DNA of 64,000 nucleotides from an uncultured Prevotellaceae bacterium (GCA_902761605.1 CACWLC010000018.1:1-64000); one strand, 5' to 3'; shown: positions 28,084 to 37,622, numbered from the stretch's first letter. Notes: generated by a model from the letters alone, not told the origin. Numbers and translations are program-made.

Positions 28084-29505
28084 ATGATTACAAAGAAAGA
28101 TAAGAATATATCGAGACGTGGGTTCCTGAAGATGCTGGGAGCGGGGAGTGTAGGTGCTGCCATTTCGCTGGTGGGGTGTAAGGAAGCCAACAAGGCGGAG
28201 AACAAAGCCGCTGAGGAATACAAGAATCAGGTAGAGCCGCCAAAGGGCAAGATGACATATCGTGTGAATCCCAAGACTAAGGAGAAAGTGTCGCTGTTGG
28301 GATATGGCATGATGCGCCTGCCGTCGAAGGTGGATAATGGCGATGAGTTTGATCAGGAGATGATCAACAAACAGGTGGATTATGCTATCGAACATGGCCT
28401 GAACTATTTCGATACGTCGCCTGTCTATTGTCAGGGAAAGTCGGAGGGTTGTACTGGTATCGCCTTGAGCCGTCATAAGCGCGAGGAGTATTTCGTGGCT
28501 ACGAAACTCTCAAACTTTAACCGAGATTACTGGAAACGGGAGAAAGCCTTGGAGATGTACCATAACTCGATGAAGGAACTCCAGGTAGATTATATCGACT
28601 ATTATCTGTTGCATGCCATTGGTGGAGGCATGGATGAGTTTCATGGACGATATGTCGACAATGGCATCATGGATTTCCTTCTTAAAGAGCGCGAGGCAGG
28701 ACGTATCCGTAATCTTGGATTCTCGTTCCACGGACAGAAGAGTGTCTTCGATGAGGTGCTCGCCATGCATGATAAGTATCACTGGGACTTCGTGCAGATA
28801 GAGCTCAACTATCTTGACTGGGACTATGCCGACGAGATAAGCAAGCGTAATGTCGATGCCAGCTATCTTTATGCAGAACTTGCGAAGAAGGGTATACCCG
28901 CTGTTATCATGGAGCCTCTGTTGGGTGGTCGCTTGGCAAATCTGCCTCAGTATCTTGCCGCCGAGCTTAAGAGCCATGACCCAGAGCGTAGCGTTGCCTC
29001 ATGGGCTTTCCGTTATGCTGGTACTCCAGAGGGTGTGCTTACAGTACTATCTGGAATGACGTATATGGAACATCTTAAGGATAATCTACTCAGTTATTGT
29101 CCTCTCGTTCCGCTATCTGACAAGGAGATGCGATATCTTGATGATGTGGTGGCACAGAAGATTGTCGGGCTTGAGAATATCCCATGCAACGATTGTAAGT
29201 ATTGCATGCCTTGTCCTTACGGTGTCGATATCCCTGCCATCTTCGTACATTATAATAAATGTAAGAACGAGGGATCGTTGCCGATGGGTGTGGGCGATAG
29301 TGAGTATCGCGAGCATCGCCGTCAATATCTTATCTCTCTGGATCGAGTGGTGCCTCGTGATCGCCAGCCGGACCACTGCATCCAGTGTGGCCAGTGCGAG
29401 CCTCACTGCCCGCAGAACATCCGTATTCCTCGTGAGTTGAGAAAGATCGACGAGATGATCGAGAATCTCAAGCGCAATCCATTCATAATGGATAAGGAAA
29501 TGTAA
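28084..29505 (+). CDS. Tat-exported aldo/keto reductase with C-terminal 4Fe-4S ferredoxin domain
   Basis: A 473-residue protein with a twin-arginine lipoprotein signal: SRRGFLKMLGAGSVG with Arg11-Arg12 and a lipobox ending at Cys32. The aldo/keto reductase barrel (about 60-370) has the catalytic set Asp and Tyr in YFDTSPVYCQGKSE, Lys in ATKLS and His in YLLHAIGG. The C-terminus carries two cysteine clusters, CNDCKYCMPCPYGVDIP and CIQCGQCEPHCPQNIRIP. It would act as a folded, cofactor-bearing lipoprotein outside the inner membrane. The ATG at 28084 is used; a TTG at 28075 lies within a TTGAACA repeat. It follows the polyferredoxin gene by 26 bases, so electron exchange between the two is a reasonable inference. 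Confidence 0.88.
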   Translation: MITKKDKNISRRGFLKMLGAGSVGAAISLVGCKEANKAENKAAEEYKNQVEPPKGKMTYRVNPKTKEKVSLLGYGMMRLPSKVDNGDEFDQEMINKQVDYAIEHGLNYFDTSPVYCQGKSEGCTGIALSRHKREEYFVATKLSNFNRDYWKREKALEMYHNSMKELQVDYIDYYLLHAIGGGMDEFHGRYVDNGIMDFLLKEREAGRIRNLGFSFHGQKSVFDEVLAMHDKYHWDFVQIELNYLDWDYADEISKRNVDASYLYAELAKKGIPAVIMEPLLGGRLANLPQYLAAELKSHDPERSVASWAFRYAGTPEGVLTVLSGMTYMEHLKDNLLSYCPLVPLSDKEMRYLDDVVAQKIVGLENIPCNDCKYCMPCPYGVDIPAIFVHYNKCKNEGSLPMGVGDSEYREHRRQYLISLDRVVPRDRQPDHCIQCGQCEPHCPQNIRIPRELRKIDEMIENLKRNPFIMDKEM

Positions 29506-29533
29506 ATAAACCAAGCCGATTTCTTTCAAGATT

Positions 29534-30157
29534 TTACACCAATTTCTTTTCTAATGCCAGTCTTACGAGGCCGACGGTGTTCTTCACGTTGAATTTCGCC
29601 AGCAGACGCTTACGGTACCAGTTCACCGTCTCTGTGCTCAGGTGCAGTTGGGCGGCGATCTCAGGATTAGTCATTCCATCGCAGATGAGGCGCAGGATGT
29701 TCTTCTCCACATCCGTCAGCACCACGCTGTTTATTTTGCCTTTCTGGAGAATGGCTTCCACATGCGGCGACACATACTGCTGTTTCTGCCATACGCTGAC
29801 GATAGCCTCAATCAACTCTTCTACGGGAGAGCTCTTCAGCACGTAGCCGTGGGCACCGCACTCCATCATGCGTTGAATCATGGAGTACTCATCGTGAATG
29901 GTGACAGCGACGACGCGGACTATCGGATATTCGCTGACAACCAGCCGGCAGAAGGCTACCCCGTCTCCATCTGGCATCGAAAGGTCGAGCAGGAGCACGT
30001 CGGGACGCCGGTCTTGTAGGGCTTGCTTGCAGGCTTCCAGAGTGTTGAAGCTACGGCTGACGTGGGCCTTGCCGCTGTTGTTGATTAGTTCCGTGAGTCC
30101 CTCGCAAACCATCTGGTGGTCGTCAACGATATACACGTCTATCAGATAATTCTTCAT
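29534..30157 (-). CDS. NarL/LuxR-family response regulator
   Basis: A 207-residue two-domain regulator. The receiver (about 5-122) has the acidic pair VDDHQMV, the phospho-acceptor Asp58 in LLLDLSMPDGDG, Thr in VVAVTIHDE and Lys in YVLKSSP. The LuxR-type helix-turn-helix (about 143-205) reads LTDVEKNILRLICDGMTNPEIAAQLHLSTETVNWYRKRLLAKF. Its start overlaps the stop of the sensor kinase gene by four bases. The likely binding sites are the paired CCACCC-N4-GGGTGG palindromes upstream of the kinase (32071-32126). Confidence 0.93.
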   Translation of the reverse strand: MKNYLIDVYIVDDHQMVCEGLTELINNSGKAHVSRSFNTLEACKQALQDRRPDVLLLDLSMPDGDGVAFCRLVVSEYPIVRVVAVTIHDEYSMIQRMMECGAHGYVLKSSPVEELIEAIVSVWQKQQYVSPHVEAILQKGKINSVVLTDVEKNILRLICDGMTNPEIAAQLHLSTETVNWYRKRLLAKFNVKNTVGLVRLALEKKLV

Positions 30158-32034
30158 AGTGGTAATATGATGTTTATGTCTGTTCCCTTGCTCTCGGCTG
30201 ACACGATGTCGATCCTGCCATTGTATGACTCGATGCGCTCACGGATATTCTGCAGACCCATGCCCTCGCCCGAAACGGTTCCCCTCTGTATCCCCCTTCC
30301 GTTGTCGCTGACGGTGAGTGTCACTTCGTGTTCGTCCTGCATCAGCTGAATACTGATGCTGCTGGCCTGGGCATGCTTTAGGGCATTGTTTACCAGTTCG
30401 TAGGCACAGCGATAGAGCACAAGTTCAACGTCTTTTTCGAGATGGATGTCTCCAACGGCTTGGAATATCGCCCCAGGCACGGATACAGCGAAGTCGTTAA
30501 GAGCAGAAGCCAGTCCGTTCTTCAGCAGTTCCTCGGGCATCAGGTGATGGGCCGTGCGGCGCAGTTCGATAATTATATCGTCGAGCAGATCACGGGGAGA
30601 ACCGTCTCCTTGATTCACTAGCTTCATCCGTAGCAGCGACAGCATCCCTCCGAGTCCGTCGTGCAGGTCACGTGCCAGTATTCTTCGCTCCTTAGTCTCT
30701 GCCTCCAGTGCCACCTTAGCAGCCAACAGTGCTCTCTTTCGTTTGTGCATCACCACCATTAGTACGAATCCAGCCACAAGGGCAGTGATGGCGATGATGG
30801 CGGCAGCTAGGAGCCATAGGTAGAGTGAGCGTTGCTTGTCTAGTGTTACAATCTGCGCCTCCTTCTGGGCTGTCTCGTAGAGCACCTCCATCTGCGAGAG
30901 TCCGCTCTGGTAGTTCCTCGTGGAGAGCCTCTCCTGTAGCGTGCGTACCTTTTTTATAAATATGGATGCCTGCTCTTTGTTGCCCAGCTGCATGTATATC
31001 TGTGCCAGGAGCTCGTAGCAGCCGATATCACCGTAGGTTGCCTCGTCGTCGTTTTCGTGTATTGACTTCAGGGCATATTCGAGGGCCTGCTGCCATCGGT
31101 GCTCTTCTATCGCTACCATAGTGGCGGCTGCATAGATGTCGCACTGGGTCTCCATCATCATCTCGCCGTTCACCAGCGAGAGGGCTTCCGTCGCGTATGC
31201 CTTTGCCTTAGCCAAGTCAGTGTGGACGTCCATCAGGTGGAGCTTTGTCATTGAGGCAAGCACTTCAGGGTAGTCGCTCGTTTCCTCTTTGCGATGTGAG
31301 TGATAGTAGTCGTAGGCAGGGAGGATGGTCTGACGGGCCTTTTCATAGTCACCTTCTTCGATGTATATCTTCACCAGACCTTTTCTGGGCAGTGCAGCCA
31401 TCAGTGAGTCGCCTGATGCTTCGCCTGTCTTGATGGCTTTCAGATACTCTGCCTCAGCCTTCTTGTTGTTGCCCATCGAGAGCCACAGTTCAGCCACGTT
31501 GTGATGCAGGATGGTCTGCGACTCCAGCCAGCCGTGCTTCTCGAAGATGGGTAGTGCCTTCTGGTAGTACTCGATGGCCAGCAGCGCCTTGTCCTGGATG
31601 TTGTAGAGATTGCCGATGGCACCGTAGAGCTGCGAAAGGTTATCATCGATGTCGCTCTCGGTGTAGCGCTTGTCGTTTTTCATCGAGTCGGTGACGGCGA
31701 GCGCCCAGAGGAAGTAGCGTTCTGCCTCTTGGTATTTCTCTTGTCCGTAACTCTGCAGCCCTAGATTGTAGAGGGCACTCTCACGCACGTTTTTGGCATC
31801 CATCTTGTAAGTCAGGGCGAGCATCTCGCGGCAGTAGCGTTCGTGCTTCTCGCCGTCCTTGCCTATATAGCCGCGTATCAGGATGCTGTAACAGCTCAAG
31901 CGCTCCTTGTCGCTGAGGTGCTTGTTGCTTAGCAATACTTGTTCAGCCGAGTCCACTTTGGCATTGCGGTGATCGATATAGCCATGAGCTGTCATACAGG
32001 CAACCAGACACGCAAAAAAGATAATTGTTCTCAT
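30154..32034 (-). CDS. TPR-containing sensor histidine kinase (NarL-partner type)
   Basis: A 626-residue membrane sensor. Signal sequence about 1-18, a periplasmic array of tetratricopeptide repeats (about 40-370, for example YQEAERYFLWALAV, ALLAIEYYQKALPIF, AEAEYLKAIKTGEA), one membrane helix (about 395-417), a HisKA_3 dimerisation segment with the phospho-accepting His458 in RDLHDGLGGMLS, and an ATP-binding domain with ELVNNALKHA and DNGRGI/GMGLQNIRERI. It should phosphorylate the regulator encoded next to it. The TPR sensor domain suggests that it reads a protein or peptide signal in the periplasm. Confidence 0.92.
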   Translation of the reverse strand: MRTIIFFACLVACMTAHGYIDHRNAKVDSAEQVLLSNKHLSDKERLSCYSILIRGYIGKDGEKHERYCREMLALTYKMDAKNVRESALYNLGLQSYGQEKYQEAERYFLWALAVTDSMKNDKRYTESDIDDNLSQLYGAIGNLYNIQDKALLAIEYYQKALPIFEKHGWLESQTILHHNVAELWLSMGNNKKAEAEYLKAIKTGEASGDSLMAALPRKGLVKIYIEEGDYEKARQTILPAYDYYHSHRKEETSDYPEVLASMTKLHLMDVHTDLAKAKAYATEALSLVNGEMMMETQCDIYAAATMVAIEEHRWQQALEYALKSIHENDDEATYGDIGCYELLAQIYMQLGNKEQASIFIKKVRTLQERLSTRNYQSGLSQMEVLYETAQKEAQIVTLDKQRSLYLWLLAAAIIAITALVAGFVLMVVMHKRKRALLAAKVALEAETKERRILARDLHDGLGGMLSLLRMKLVNQGDGSPRDLLDDIIIELRRTAHHLMPEELLKNGLASALNDFAVSVPGAIFQAVGDIHLEKDVELVLYRCAYELVNNALKHAQASSISIQLMQDEHEVTLTVSDNGRGIQRGTVSGEGMGLQNIRERIESYNGRIDIVSAESKGTDINIILPL

Positions 32035-32042
32035 TCTGCCTA

Positions 32043-32050
32043 CAAATTTA
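32043..32050 (-). promoter_or_regulatory. -7 box (TAAATTTG) for the two-component operon
   Basis: Minus-strand TAAATTTG lies 8 bases before the ATG at 32034. The left palindrome (32071-32086) falls in its -33 region. Confidence 0.55.
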
Positions 32051-32070
32051 CCTTTTTTTTTCCATTTTCA

Positions 32071-32126
32071 CCACCCAAATGGGTGGAAAATCTATACTCT
32101 TATGCAAAATCCACCCTTTTGGGTGG
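32071..32126. promoter_or_regulatory. Twin palindromic operator sites
   Basis: CCACCCAAATGGGTGG (32071-32086) and CCACCCTTTTGGGTGG (32111-32126) are two copies of CCACCC-N4-GGGTGG, exactly 40 bases apart, about four helical turns. They lie between the divergent promoters of the two-component genes and of the OmpA-like operon. A dimeric regulator, most simply the LuxR-type protein encoded here, is the likely ligand. Confidence 0.72.
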
Positions 32127-32148
32127 CTGTATCATAGGGAAAAACGAC

Positions 32149-32156
32149 TATCTTTG
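32149..32156 (+). promoter_or_regulatory. -7 box (TATCTTTG) for the OmpA-like operon
   Basis: TATCTTTG at 32149-32156 without a TTTG at the proper distance; the right palindrome ends 22 bases upstream, at the place an activator would contact RNA polymerase. Confidence 0.68.
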
Positions 32157-32193
32157 CGGATATATGTGTTTAATTAATCAAAAACCAATAAAT

Positions 32194-33480
32194 ATGAAAA
32201 GACTATTATTAATTCTGATGGTGATGTTCGCTTTTGCAGTGAATGCTGATGCACAGGGATTCTTGAAGAGACTGAAAGAGCGTGCTATCAATGCTGCTGA
32301 GAACGCCGTAGAACGTAAGGTGGAACGTAAGGTCGACAAGGAGACCGACAAGGCGATGGACGACGTGCTCGACGGAAAGAAGTCAAAGTCCAGCAAGAAG
32401 AGCAAGAAGTCGAAGAACGACGATGCTGACGCCGAGGACGATACGCCCGATGCTGTGGCTCAGAATCAGAAGAGCGACTTCGTTCGTGGTAGCGTGATTC
32501 TCTTCGAGGATGATTTTGCCAACGAGCAGCTGGGTGAGTTCCCTTCGAAGTGGGATATCAGCGACGGTAGTATCGAGGTCGCCTCTGTCAATGGCAAGAA
32601 GTATGCGCATAGCAATGCTCCGTCCAGCGTTTTCTCACCATTGATGGAAAACATGCAGTCTTATCTGCCTGATGTCTTCACCCTTGAGTGGGATGTCTTC
32701 TATTGCAAGCCGGGCGATATTGACCAGGCAGCGCAGCAGATTACTTTCTATTCTGGGAAGGATGAAGTCGGCTATATTTATTTGATGTTTCGCCCGGGTT
32801 CTCCTGATAGCTACGGTAACTATCGTCTTAAGAAGGGCGGAGGTTCTGGCGATGAGGTAGCTGGTCAGATTGAGTGGGATCATATCCAGAAATATGTCAA
32901 GCTAGGCCAGTGGAATCACTTTGCCATTTCGTTTAATAAGCGTGCTTTTAAGTACTATATCAACGGCAACCGTGTCATTAATCTTCCGAATGTGAAGGCT
33001 CCCAGTCGTTTTGAATACTACATTCACTACGGCGAATATCCCTATCGCGGCGTAGGCCATGTGGTCATTGCCAAAGGTGCTAAGGATCTTTATGAGAGAA
33101 ATACTACAGACATGTCTGCCGTTGAGAAGGCTATTGCCGAGACGGGTAAGTTCGTGACTAACAATATCCTTTTCAAGACAGGCAAGGCTGATCTGCTGCC
33201 GGAGTCTATGGCTGAGATTCAGAAAGTTGCCGACTATATGAAGAAGAATCCGACGGCTCGCTTTGAGGTGCAGGGTCATACTGACAATCAGGGTTCTGAC
33301 AAGATCAATGATCCTCTCTCTCAACAACGTGCTGAGGCTGTCGTGAAGGCTCTCGAAAGTCTGGGCTGCGATCCGTTTAATATGCGTGCCGTAGGTAAGG
33401 GCTCTCACGAACCTATTGCTGACAATAAGACCGAGAATGGTCGCGCCAAGAATCGCCGAGTAGAGTTTATTAAGAAATAA
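32194..33480 (+). CDS. OmpA-family protein with N-terminal coiled coil and LamG-like domain
   Basis: A 428-residue exported protein. Signal about 1-20 (ends NADAQ), a highly charged helical segment (about 21-85, AENAVERKVERKVDKET, then SKKSKKSKND), a concanavalin/LamG-like beta-sandwich (about 95-300, LEWDVFYCKPGDI, WNHFAISFNKRAFKYYING) and an OmpA C-terminal peptidoglycan-binding domain (about 315-428) with FKTGKADLLPES, VQGHTDNQG, LSQQRAEAVV and AKNRRVEF. It is expected at the outer membrane or in the periplasm, tied to peptidoglycan. The start at 32194 is fixed by the -7 box at 32149; an in-frame extension to 31939 runs through the operator region and is rejected. Confidence 0.88.
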   Translation: MKRLLLILMVMFAFAVNADAQGFLKRLKERAINAAENAVERKVERKVDKETDKAMDDVLDGKKSKSSKKSKKSKNDDADAEDDTPDAVAQNQKSDFVRGSVILFEDDFANEQLGEFPSKWDISDGSIEVASVNGKKYAHSNAPSSVFSPLMENMQSYLPDVFTLEWDVFYCKPGDIDQAAQQITFYSGKDEVGYIYLMFRPGSPDSYGNYRLKKGGGSGDEVAGQIEWDHIQKYVKLGQWNHFAISFNKRAFKYYINGNRVINLPNVKAPSRFEYYIHYGEYPYRGVGHVVIAKGAKDLYERNTTDMSAVEKAIAETGKFVTNNILFKTGKADLLPESMAEIQKVADYMKKNPTARFEVQGHTDNQGSDKINDPLSQQRAEAVVKALESLGCDPFNMRAVGKGSHEPIADNKTENGRAKNRRVEFIKK

Positions 33481-33507
33481 TAAAGTCAGTAACTTATTCA
33501 TAAAGAG

Positions 33508-35121
33508 ATGAAGAAAGTTTTATTCTTGTTAGCTGTAGTTTTAATGTCCGATGCTACAGATGCCAATGCACAGGGATTCCTGAAGAAGCTGAAGCAGAAG
33601 GCCCAGGCCGCTGTCAGCAGCATCAAAGGTACAGATAATGAAGATAGTGAAGAGCAGCAGGATGCCGACAGCGACGAACCTGCCGATCCCTCAAACCTTA
33701 CTGTGGCACAGGGCAGCGACATCGTGCCCAAGCGCAAGACATCAACCATCACGTGGGACGGCACCATCACTCCAAGTACGGCATCCACAGCAGCTGCCCT
33801 GATGAAGGAGCTGCCTGCTCTGCCATCAGCAGAGAAGATGGCACGCAGCTCGATGGAGGAGCGTGATGCCTATACACAGAAGATAGCCGCTGTCACCCTG
33901 CGTGCCGAGCAGTTGCAGAAAGGTACTGACGAGTGCTCCGACGCAGAGATGGAAGCCCAGCGACAGAAATGGGAGAACAAGATACAGGATATGTTCGGTC
34001 TGACGAAAGAAGAGTTTGCCATCCTTAACGACGAGAATGCCAGCGAAGCCAAGAAGGAGCCTATCCGTCAGAAGATGCTGTCGAAGATAATGGGTACTGA
34101 CGGTGCCGACATGGCTGAGATGAAACGCTTCGAGCAGATGAGCGAGAAGGAGCAGGAGGCATACATCAAGGCTCATCCTGACTTTATGCAGAGGATGATG
34201 AAGATAGGTCAGAACGCAGGCAGCTTCGCTAAGAAAGCCAATCTGATGAATGCCGCTCTCAACGATTATACGGCTAAGTTGGGGATGCTCGCAATGGACT
34301 ATTCGAAAACGATAGAACGTGAGGAGAACCATAGTTATGAAGGCATTGCCAGAAAATATAACACCAAACTTCAGAAACTGTATGCGCAAATATGCGATAT
34401 TGACGATGCCTCACAGATTGACAAGCTCTATGCAGAGGCCGATGAGTTGCTCTATGAATATCGTCTGGAGGCAGCCAAAGAATATCGTGAATCGTTACGG
34501 CGCCAAATTGCCGAAGTAAAGAAGTTCGCTTCCGAGTATGCTCGTCTTTCTCAGGAGGTTATCGACAGTGGTGATCTGCCTGAGTGTGCTGTTGGACGTA
34601 TGGACTTGAATGCTGTCATCATGGTTGGCAATCTGCTTGACGAGGCTTATAAGGAACTTCCGGAACTGGAAGCTCAGCCTGTATGCATGGAGACCATTTA
34701 CTCATTGCCTCAGGACTGGAGCTTTGGCTTGTGGGAGTGTCGTGGATTCATTGGGGCTGTAGATGGTTTCAAGGCTGGCGCCAACTGGCCGCTGCTTGCC
34801 GAAAAAGCTTTAGGCGATGAGAGAGAGTATGGAGTAGTAGAAAATGGCAAGTTCCGAAAGATCAGTGAATACGAACTGAAGAGCATAAACAAACAGGCCG
34901 ACTTGCGTCAGAAGAATACTGACAAAACACGACAAAAACCACCTTACGGAACCTACAAGAGCCGTAGTGGTCAGCGTATGGTAGAATACAGTAAAACAGG
35001 TGAGCTGATTGTCAACGGTATGACTTCATTTGCTCCTATCGCCTTCACAGCCAAAAGCAATTTGTTGGAGTGGATTATCCTGAGTGATAGAAATATCGTG
35101 AAGTGCACTTATAAGCTATAA
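33508..35121 (+). CDS. Secreted helical protein of unknown function
   Basis: A 537-residue protein with a signal peptide (about 1-22, ends ANAQ) whose mature start, GFLKKLKQKAQAA, closely resembles that of the OmpA-like protein before it (GFLKRLKERAINAA). Most of the chain (about 100-400) is predicted helical and charged, for example KMARSSMEERDAYTQKI and YRLEAAKEYRESLRRQI, with no recognisable catalytic motif. The C-terminal 60 residues switch to a beta-rich, repeat-like form (GTYKSRSGQRMVEYSKTG). It lies 27 bases downstream of the OmpA-like gene and overlaps the next by one base, so all three form one operon. No family assigned. Confidence 0.75.
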   Translation: MKKVLFLLAVVLMSDATDANAQGFLKKLKQKAQAAVSSIKGTDNEDSEEQQDADSDEPADPSNLTVAQGSDIVPKRKTSTITWDGTITPSTASTAAALMKELPALPSAEKMARSSMEERDAYTQKIAAVTLRAEQLQKGTDECSDAEMEAQRQKWENKIQDMFGLTKEEFAILNDENASEAKKEPIRQKMLSKIMGTDGADMAEMKRFEQMSEKEQEAYIKAHPDFMQRMMKIGQNAGSFAKKANLMNAALNDYTAKLGMLAMDYSKTIEREENHSYEGIARKYNTKLQKLYAQICDIDDASQIDKLYAEADELLYEYRLEAAKEYRESLRRQIAEVKKFASEYARLSQEVIDSGDLPECAVGRMDLNAVIMVGNLLDEAYKELPELEAQPVCMETIYSLPQDWSFGLWECRGFIGAVDGFKAGANWPLLAEKALGDEREYGVVENGKFRKISEYELKSINKQADLRQKNTDKTRQKPPYGTYKSRSGQRMVEYSKTGELIVNGMTSFAPIAFTAKSNLLEWIILSDRNIVKCTYKL

Positions 35122-35897
35122 TGCCAAACGTAAAATACATTTATATGCTGTGGCTATTGCTCGTGATGGGCAACGCCACAGCTTTTTCTGTCAATTACCC
35201 TAAGGTTTTTGGTAGTGACTGGACAGATGCAGAACGATATGTCATTGAGCATCACGAGGCATGGAAAAAGGAATTCGATGTATTTGGGGTCGATGCACGT
35301 TTGGCTGAAGCTGTCGTGTTTCCTGAGCTTATACGTTATTCTTTCTGGAAGGATGAGATAGAGAAAGTGGCAGTCAATGGGCTATATGTCAAAAAAGGCA
35401 GGGATGGTGCTGATTTCTCTGTCGGAAGGTTCCAAATGAAACCTTCGTTTGCAGAAAAAGTGGAACGGACCTGGAACTCTTCGCCTCTTGCACAAGAATA
35501 TGGGTTTTCGTTTAATATTGCAGACAACGCTGAAGCTCGTCGCAGTCGTGTATTACGTCTAGGTACAGAGGAGGGACAGTGCCGATACCTTGCCATCTTC
35601 ATCCGTCTTCAAGAGCTGCGTCTTCCACAACTGGCAAAAGTGTCTAGGAAACAAAAGGTGCGCCTTCTTGCCACAGCATATAATCGTTCGTTCTCTGCCT
35701 CATGGCTGTCTTTATGCCAGATTCAGTATGAACGCCATTTCCATACCGATGTTATCAAGACCCGAAGCACACAATTGTACTGCTATGCTGACATCGCTGA
35801 GAGTTTTTTTTTAAAATGCTCTAACCCTAACACGAATCTCGCGGAAGCCCTGTGTTTATCATACTTTCGCGAATTGTATACCCTAACAGAACCCTAA
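35121..35897 (+). CDS. Lysozyme/transglycosylase-like exported protein
   Basis: A 258-residue exported protein (signal about 1-22, ends ATAFS). VDARLAEAVVFPELIRYS followed by SVGRFQMKPSF resembles the Glu...SxGxxQ/M pattern of lytic transglycosylases, with Glu76 or its neighbour as a possible catalytic residue; LLATAYNRSF looks like the AxxYNxG segment. Role in peptidoglycan remodelling is inferred and fits the OmpA-like partner. The last 26 codons after ESFF follow a run of nine T (35814-35822) and read into CCCTAACA repeats; with eight T the frame would stop at once after ESFF. The start overlaps the stop of the preceding gene. Confidence 0.62.
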   Translation: MPNVKYIYMLWLLLVMGNATAFSVNYPKVFGSDWTDAERYVIEHHEAWKKEFDVFGVDARLAEAVVFPELIRYSFWKDEIEKVAVNGLYVKKGRDGADFSVGRFQMKPSFAEKVERTWNSSPLAQEYGFSFNIADNAEARRSRVLRLGTEEGQCRYLAIFIRLQELRLPQLAKVSRKQKVRLLATAYNRSFSASWLSLCQIQYERHFHTDVIKTRSTQLYCYADIAESFFLKCSNPNTNLAEALCLSYFRELYTLTEP

Positions 35898-36210
35898 CAT
35901 ATCCCTCACCCAACCCTAACATTTTTAATTCTGTCGTTGTTTTTCAAAATAAGGTTACTATCTGGCTTTTGCTAATAGCCTATGAAAAACTTGTTGCTTG
36001 CCTATGTCGCAAATTTTCCCTCGCTGGGAATAAAAACGGGGTCTTGACGGCGTGTGAATATTGTTCAATAATTTCAAAATACAGTAAAGGTCTGCGTACT
36101 GAATAGGTGAGAGATGATGTTAGGGTTATGTTAGGGATATGTTAGGGTTTCTGCCTTACCCTAACACGTCTAACAATCTTATTTCTAAATACTTGCCTTT
36201 TAAATGTTAG
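35820..36210. repeat. Gene-free region with inverted clusters of CCCTAACA repeats
   Basis: From the end of the transglycosylase-like gene to the minus-strand esterase (35898-36348) no supported gene is seen. The left side carries several CCCTAACA units (35822-35928), the right side TGTTAGGG units in the opposite orientation (36117-36146 and near 36204), plus one CCCTAACA at 36158. Between them are about 190 bases of ordinary-looking sequence. The two clusters could pair as the ends of a small mobile or hairpin-forming element. Confidence 0.7.
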
Positions 36211-36251
36211 GGAATGGCTCTTTTTTGTCAATAAGAGCATAGTGTTGAGAA

Positions 36252-36300
36252 GTAATCTCGTCGGGCACGAGCTGTAATCTCATCAAGGATGAGCCGTAAC
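36252..36300. repeat. 22-bp tandem units with small hairpins
   Basis: GTAATCTC recurs at 36252 and 36274 and as GTAACCTC at 36296, a strict 22-base period. Each of the first two units contains a 5-bp hairpin: CTCGT/ACGAG (36257-36271) and CTCAT/ATGAG (36279-36293). Confidence 0.6.
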
Positions 36301-36329
36301 CTCCTTAATGGTTTGCTTACGGCTCTCTT

Positions 36330-37563
<1,234 letters not shown>

Positions 37564-37590
37564 CTATATAATTTTAGCTATTCATTGGTG

Positions 37591-37622
37591 CAAATATAAA
37601 CATTTTATTTTAATTAGCCAAA
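37591..37622 (-). promoter_or_regulatory. Promoter for the CE1 esterase
   Basis: On the minus strand, TTTG (37622-37619), 20 bases, TATATTTG (37598-37591): a complete Bacteroidetes promoter 30 bases before the ATG. Confidence 0.8.

Noticed and set aside
31939-32193. N-terminal extension of the OmpA-like protein
   Set aside because: It runs through the twin palindromes and the promoter and would bury the signal peptide at residue 86.
35852-36106. 84-codon + strand frame in the repeat region
   Set aside because: It overlaps the end of the transglycosylase-like gene and is mostly repeat DNA with no motif.
35820-36210. CRISPR array or telomere-like repeat in the CCCTAACA region
   Set aside because: Spacing is irregular, units occur in both orientations, there are no equal-length spacers and no cas genes.
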